Positions 38,905-42,513 of a stretch of DNA of 42,513 nucleotides are shown here, piece after piece. Position 1 is the stretch's first letter. Each line of letters starts with the position of its first letter. Below the pieces are notes generated by a model. The model was not told where the DNA came from. It was given only the letters and a program-made list of their open reading frames with translations, and searched no databases. Source of the stretch: an uncultured Clostridia bacterium (GTDB lineage Bacteria; Bacillota; Clostridia; Oscillospirales; Acutalibacteraceae); NCBI GenBank assembly GCA_937920235.1, contig CALGUK010000030.1, positions 1 through 42,513 on the forward strand, read 5' to 3'. The position numbers and the translations under genes are program-made.

Positions 38905-40065
38905 ATGATTATCTTTAAAAATGCAAATGTCATCCTTGAAAACGAGGTGAAAAAGCTTTCTGTACTCGTAAACGGAAGTAAGATTGAAAAAATTGCCGAC
39001 ACAATCGAATGTGAGGATGCCGAAGTAACAGATTGCGAAGGGCTCTTTCTTTCTCCCGGATTTATCGATTTACACGTACACGGCGGCGGCAGAATTTCCG
39101 CGATGTGCTGTGACAGCGACAAGCTCTGCCAAATGGCAAAAGCACACGCATTGCACGGCACAACCTCAATTCTCCCCACAACTCTTGCAGCCCCTGTCGC
39201 ACAGCTGACAGAGGTGACCGAATACATAAAAAAAGCCTCAGAAAAATGTACTGACTCTAATATTTTAGGTGTTCATTTTGAGGGGCCTTATCTCAATCCG
39301 GAAAACAAAGGTGCACAGAGTGAGGAAAACATCCTTTCTCCCTTGACCGATGAACCTGATCCGCTTATTGATTGCTGGGACAAGGTACGCATTATGGGTG
39401 TTGCTCCCGAGATTGATGGTGCATTTAAGCTTGGAGAAAAGCTTAAGAAAAAAGGAATAGTCGTTTCCGTCGCCCACACAAAAGCTGATTATGATACAAC
39501 CATTGAAGCTCTCAACCACGGATTTTCTGATTTCACACACATATATAATGCATCGACAAGCTGCTTTAAACGAGGTATTTTCCGTGTTGCAGGTGCAGTT
39601 GAGGCCGGACTCACCGATGACCGATATACAGTACAGGTCATTGCCGATTTAAGACATTTACCTTTAGGTGTGCTGAAGCTGATATACAAATGCAAGGGTG
39701 CTGACGGTATGTATCTCATCACAGACGGACTTGAATTTTCCGCATCCGACCTTAAGGAAGGCGAGATATGTATGCAGGAAAACGGTCTGGAGGTTATCTA
39801 TGAAGACAAAGTTATGAAGCTTGCCGATCGAAGCTGTCTTGCAGGAAGTGCCGCAACAACGGATGTACTCGTGCATAATATGTATAAAGAAGTCGGTGTA
39901 CCGATATATGATGCTGTAAAAATGGCTTCATCAACTCCTGCAAGAGTAATCCGAATTGATAACTGCAAGGGATACATAAAAGAGGGATATGACGCTGACC
40001 TCCTGCTTTTTGATGATGATATCAACATCAAAAAAGTTATGGTTATGGGCAAATTCATCAAATAA
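38905..40065 (+). CDS. nagA: N-acetylglucosamine-6-phosphate deacetylase
   Basis: NagA converts GlcNAc-6-phosphate to glucosamine-6-phosphate in amino sugar catabolism and peptidoglycan recycling. The TIM-barrel amidohydrolase motifs are PGFIDLHVHGGGR near 53, HFEGPYLNPENKGAQ near 125 (metal Glu), VAHTKADYDTT near 189 (His), FTHIYNAS near 210 (His) and LITDGLEFSA near 271 (catalytic Asp). The length of 386 aa is normal. THIYNAS replaces the more common HLYNAM, showing a divergent subgroup. No nagB or sugar transporter adjoins. AGGTGA precedes ATG 38905. Confidence 0.93.
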   Translation: MIIFKNANVILENEVKKLSVLVNGSKIEKIADTIECEDAEVTDCEGLFLSPGFIDLHVHGGGRISAMCCDSDKLCQMAKAHALHGTTSILPTTLAAPVAQLTEVTEYIKKASEKCTDSNILGVHFEGPYLNPENKGAQSEENILSPLTDEPDPLIDCWDKVRIMGVAPEIDGAFKLGEKLKKKGIVVSVAHTKADYDTTIEALNHGFSDFTHIYNASTSCFKRGIFRVAGAVEAGLTDDRYTVQVIADLRHLPLGVLKLIYKCKGADGMYLITDGLEFSASDLKEGEICMQENGLEVIYEDKVMKLADRSCLAGSAATTDVLVHNMYKEVGVPIYDAVKMASSTPARVIRIDNCKGYIKEGYDADLLLFDDDINIKKVMVMGKFIK

Positions 40066-40080
40066 CAAAAAGCATAAAAA

Positions 40081-40113
40081 AACACCCCGGAAAATTCCGA
40101 GGTGTTATTTTTT
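40081..40113. terminator. bidirectional terminator between nagA and rplQ
   Basis: AACACC-C-CGGAA (40081-40092) pairs with TTCCG-A-GGTGTT (40095-40106) with one mismatch, then ATTTTTT. On the minus strand TTTTTTT follows, ending the ribosomal protein/rpoA transcript. Confidence 0.92.
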
Positions 40114-40135
40114 GGTCTATTAAAGCCTTACCGCA

Positions 40136-40483
40136 TTAGTCAGCGATGAGTTCGATGATGCACATTTCAGCAGCATCGCCTCTTCTTGGACCGGTCTTGA
40201 TAACACGAGTGTAGCCGCCGTTCTTTTCTGCATACTTGGGAGCTACTTCTTCAATCAATTTCTTAGCAACAGACTCTTTTGTGATGTAAGAGAAAACCTG
40301 TCTCTTTGAATGAAGGCTGTTATCTTTAGCGATTGTAATCATTTTTTCAGCCATAGCCTTAACTTCTTTGGCTCTTGTTACAGTTGTTTCAATCTGACCG
40401 TTCTCGATAAGATATGTTACCATACCTCTGAGCATAGCCTTGCGGTGATCGCTTGTTCTGCCGAGTTTTCTTGTTCCTGGCAT
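40136..40483 (-). CDS. rplQ: 50S ribosomal protein L17
   Basis: The 115-aa L17 lies near the exit tunnel of the large subunit. The family start PGTRKLGRTSDHRKAMLRGM and the RGDAAEMCIIEL end are typical. It is short, as in Firmicutes. It is the last gene of the conserved rpsK-rpsD-rpoA-rplQ block, 17 bp after rpoA, followed by a terminator. Confidence 0.98.
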   Translation of the reverse strand: MPGTRKLGRTSDHRKAMLRGMVTYLIENGQIETTVTRAKEVKAMAEKMITIAKDNSLHSKRQVFSYITKESVAKKLIEEVAPKYAEKNGGYTRVIKTGPRRGDAAEMCIIELIAD

Positions 40484-40500
40484 TCAAAATCACTCCTTTA

Positions 40501-41451
40501 TTATTCGTCGTCCTTACGCAATGTGAAGTTCAAAGATTCAAGCTTTGCGATAACCTCTTCAAGAGACTTTCTGCCGAGGTTACGGACTCTCATCATATCT
40601 TCTTCTGTTCTGTTTGTCAAATCTTCAACCGTGTTGATGCCTGCACGCTTGAGGCAGTTGAAAGAACGAACTGAAAGGTCAAGTTCTTCAATTGTCATTT
40701 CAAGAAGTTTACCCTTTGTATCGTCATTCTTGACAATCATAGTTTCTGTTTCTCTTGCCTCCTCAGAAAGGTCAACAAAGAGATCAAGATGGTCTGTAAG
40801 GATTTTTGCGCCGAGAGAAACGGCCTCCTGCGCTGAAATTGTACCGTCTGTCCAAGCTTCAAGCGAAAGCTTGTCATAGTCAGTAATCTGACCTACACGG
40901 GTATTTTCAACCGTATAATTAACCTTTAATACGGGTGTATAAATTGAATCAATTGCGATTACGCCGATGATAGGCTGCATAATCTGCTTGTTTCTTTCTG
41001 CTGAAACATATCCTCTGCCCTTATCGCAAGTGAGTTCCATTTTAAGAACTCCGCCCTCTTCAAGAGTTGCGATCAAATGCTCAGGATTAAGAATTTCAAC
41101 ATCAGAATCAGTCTGAATATCGCCGGCAGTAACTTCGCATTTGCCACTTGCATCGATATAAACTGTTTTCGGTCCGTCGCCATGAATTTTAAGGATAACC
41201 CCCTTCAAATTCAAAACAATCTCCGTTACATCCTCTTTCACACCGTCAATGGTTGAGAATTCATGAAGAACACCGTCAATTTTTACCGAAGTAATTGCAT
41301 ATCCGGGAAGTGATGACAAAAGTACTCGACGAAGGCTGTTGCCGAGTGTTGTGCCGTAACCACGTTCAAGCGGTTCAACTACAAATTTGCCATAAGTTCC
41401 GTCAGCTGTCAAATCAAGTGCTTCAATGCTGGGCTTCTCAATTCCTATCAT
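40501..41451 (-). CDS. rpoA: DNA-directed RNA polymerase subunit alpha
   Basis: The alpha subunit, 316 aa, dimerises to nucleate RNA polymerase assembly and contacts upstream DNA and activators. The N-terminal domain (1 to ~230, with VEPLERGYGTTLGNSLRRVLLSS near 28) is followed by the linker and alpha-CTD (about 245-316, ELDLSVRSFNCLKRAGINTVEDL, RNLGRKSLEEV). Order and strand match the standard operon. A 63-bp gap to rpsD has an AGGAGG-like ribosome binding site. Confidence 0.98.
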   Translation of the reverse strand: MIGIEKPSIEALDLTADGTYGKFVVEPLERGYGTTLGNSLRRVLLSSLPGYAITSVKIDGVLHEFSTIDGVKEDVTEIVLNLKGVILKIHGDGPKTVYIDASGKCEVTAGDIQTDSDVEILNPEHLIATLEEGGVLKMELTCDKGRGYVSAERNKQIMQPIIGVIAIDSIYTPVLKVNYTVENTRVGQITDYDKLSLEAWTDGTISAQEAVSLGAKILTDHLDLFVDLSEEARETETMIVKNDDTKGKLLEMTIEELDLSVRSFNCLKRAGINTVEDLTNRTEEDMMRVRNLGRKSLEEVIAKLESLNFTLRKDDE

Positions 41452-41514
41452 TCAAAACCCTCCTAACTGAGTACAGAAATATTTTCCGCTATTGTTATTG
41501 TAAATTCAAGCCTA

Positions 41515-42141
41515 TTATTTTGAATAGAACTCGACGATAAGATGCTCTTCAACAGGAACTGCGATTTCTTCTCTGTCGGGAAGCTTAACAACCTTAGCTG
41601 AAAGATCTTCTGCATTCTTATCAAGCCATGCGGGAACAGGACGAGATGCGTTTGCTTCAAGTACTTCTTTAATCTTAACGCTGTCTTTACTGTTATCCTT
41701 GACAGATACAACGTCGCCGACCTTGAGAAGATATGAAGGAACGTCAACCTTTTTACCGTTTACACGGAAATGAGCGTGAATCACAAGCTGTCTTGCTTCT
41801 GCACGGGATGAAGCCCATCCGAGAAGATAAACAACGTTATCAAGACGGCTTTCGCAAATTCTTAAAAGGTTTTCACCTGCAACACCCTGACGCTTTTCTG
41901 CCATCAGGAAATATTTGTGGAACTGACCTTCCTGAATACCGTAGTAACGCTTAGCAGTCTGCTTTGCGCGAAGCTGTAAGCCGTATTCGGAAGTCTTTTT
42001 GCGGTTCTGGCCGTGCTGTCCGGGAGCGTATGAACGACGCTCGATAGCACACTTACCAGTATAGCAACGGTCGCCCTTGAGGAAAAGCTTCTTTCCTTCA
42101 CGGCGGCAAAGTTTACAAACCGCACCGGTATATCTTGCCAT
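41515..42141 (-). CDS. rpsD: 30S ribosomal protein S4
   Basis: The 208-aa S4 nucleates 30S assembly. MARYTGAVCKLCRREGKKLFLKG at the start includes a CxxC pair, a partial zinc-motif type seen in many anaerobes. The S4 RNA-binding domain (RLDNVVYLLGWASSRAEARQLV, about residue 100) is typical. AGGTAC-type site and 16-bp gap follow rpsK. Confidence 0.98.
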   Translation of the reverse strand: MARYTGAVCKLCRREGKKLFLKGDRCYTGKCAIERRSYAPGQHGQNRKKTSEYGLQLRAKQTAKRYYGIQEGQFHKYFLMAEKRQGVAGENLLRICESRLDNVVYLLGWASSRAEARQLVIHAHFRVNGKKVDVPSYLLKVGDVVSVKDNSKDSVKIKEVLEANASRPVPAWLDKNAEDLSAKVVKLPDREEIAVPVEEHLIVEFYSK

Positions 42142-42157
42142 AATTTAGTACCTCCAA

Positions 42158-42513
42158 TTATACACGTCTTCTTTTGGGCGGACGGCAGCCGTTGTGAGGA
42201 ATCGGAGTTACGTCTTTAATCATTGTAACTTCAAGACCTACTGTCTGCAATGCACGGATTGCAGCCTCACGACCTGAACCCGGTCCCTTAACGTAAACTT
42301 CTACAGTTTTCATACCGTGGTCAATCGCAACCTTAGCTGCTGTTTCGGCAGCTGTCTGAGCAGCGAAAGGAGTTGATTTTCTTGAGCCTCTGAAGCCCAT
42401 TTCACCTGCGCTTGCCCATGATACTGCGTTACCCTGAACGTCAGTTATGGTAACAATAGTATTGTTGAAGGTGGACTGAATATGAACTGCGCCTTTTTCA
42501 ATGTTTTTCTTTT
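42158..42513 (-). CDS. rpsK: 30S ribosomal protein S11, 5' end outside the window
   Basis: Reading continues on the minus strand to the window edge. The visible 117 codons, starting KKNIEKGAVHIQSTFNNTIV, contain GFRGSRKSTPFAAQ and end NGCRPPKRRRV, matching S11 almost from its beginning. Only the first residues are missing. An internal ATG near 42400 is not the start. It is the first visible gene of the rpsK-rpsD-rpoA-rplQ block. Confidence 0.97.
   Translation of the reverse strand, partial: KKNIEKGAVHIQSTFNNTIVTITDVQGNAVSWASAGEMGFRGSRKSTPFAAQTAAETAAKVAIDHGMKTVEVYVKGPGSGREAAIRALQTVGLEVTMIKDVTPIPHNGCRPPKRRRV

Noticed and set aside
1..42513. CRISPR array, prophage, transposase or integrase
   Set aside because: No regularly spaced direct repeats, no mobile-element proteins and no terminal inverted repeats were seen; the only repeats are small intergenic ones.

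Overview
The window reads as a single chromosomal stretch from an anaerobic, probably spore-forming Firmicute of class Clostridia, most likely near Ruminococcus/Oscillospiraceae. The evidence is pyruvate:ferredoxin oxidoreductase, an electron-bifurcating-type [FeFe] hydrogenase operon, a SpoVT-type sporulation regulator, Mini-RNase III, an oxygen-independent (radical SAM) sulfatase maturase, strong AGGAGG-type ribosome binding sites and sigma-A-type promoters, and an rpsK-rpsD-rpoA-rplQ block. I see no CRISPR array, intact insertion sequence, integrase or phage module. This is mostly housekeeping and energy-metabolism DNA.

Layout. Positions 1-480 hold the 5' part of a tRNA-Val(UAC) on the minus strand and a structured RNA candidate (possibly 6S RNA). 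Positions 527-3542 are a metG-tatD-Dabb operon, followed by convergent queH and a CNNM/CorC-type membrane protein on the minus strand (3561-5626). Positions 5910-9476 are nifJ (PFOR). A zinc-ribbon membrane protein and a lipoprotein MltG follow. Positions 11276-16232 (minus) are a five-gene hydrogenase operon: NuoE-like subunit, HATPase, HndB-like ferredoxin, NuoF-like subunit and [FeFe] hydrogenase. Positions 16434-19788 form a vitamin B6 module: a divergent MocR/PdxR regulator, then pyridoxal kinase, an ECF S-component and a TatD-linked-type radical SAM protein. Positions 19963-21379 hold an SGNH hydrolase, a small XRE regulator and a small membrane protein behind LexA-like boxes. A 690-bp AT-rich gap with G-rich direct repeats follows.

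Positions 22069-28950 are a long co-directional run: obgE, mrnC, a YitT-family gene, lepA, a prolyl-tRNA editing gene, hemW and a metallophosphoesterase. It mixes translation and ribosome quality functions with a heme chaperone. Then come metA (with the acetyl-CoA-type Glu111), an XRE regulator with two matching operators, spoVT, an exported low-complexity-linker protein, a VanY-type carboxypeptidase, plsC, a membrane-anchored sulfatase with its maturase, a three-gene unknown cluster, a YfcE-like phosphodiesterase with nagA, and the ribosomal/rpoA block.

How it fits together. PFOR makes reduced ferredoxin and the hydrogenase operon can re-oxidise ferredoxin together with NADH to make H2. Both upstream regions carry Rex-like palindromes, suggesting shared redox control. 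The most interesting unexplained items are the LexA-boxed 80-aa membrane protein, the perfect-consensus promoter buried in a palindrome between the SGNH and XRE genes, a 17-bp near-identical element shared by the nifJ and B6 promoters, the G-rich repeat cluster, the three-gene unknown cluster, and the HATPase inside the hydrogenase operon. None is proven novel from sequence alone. All functional names are by motif recognition without database searches.
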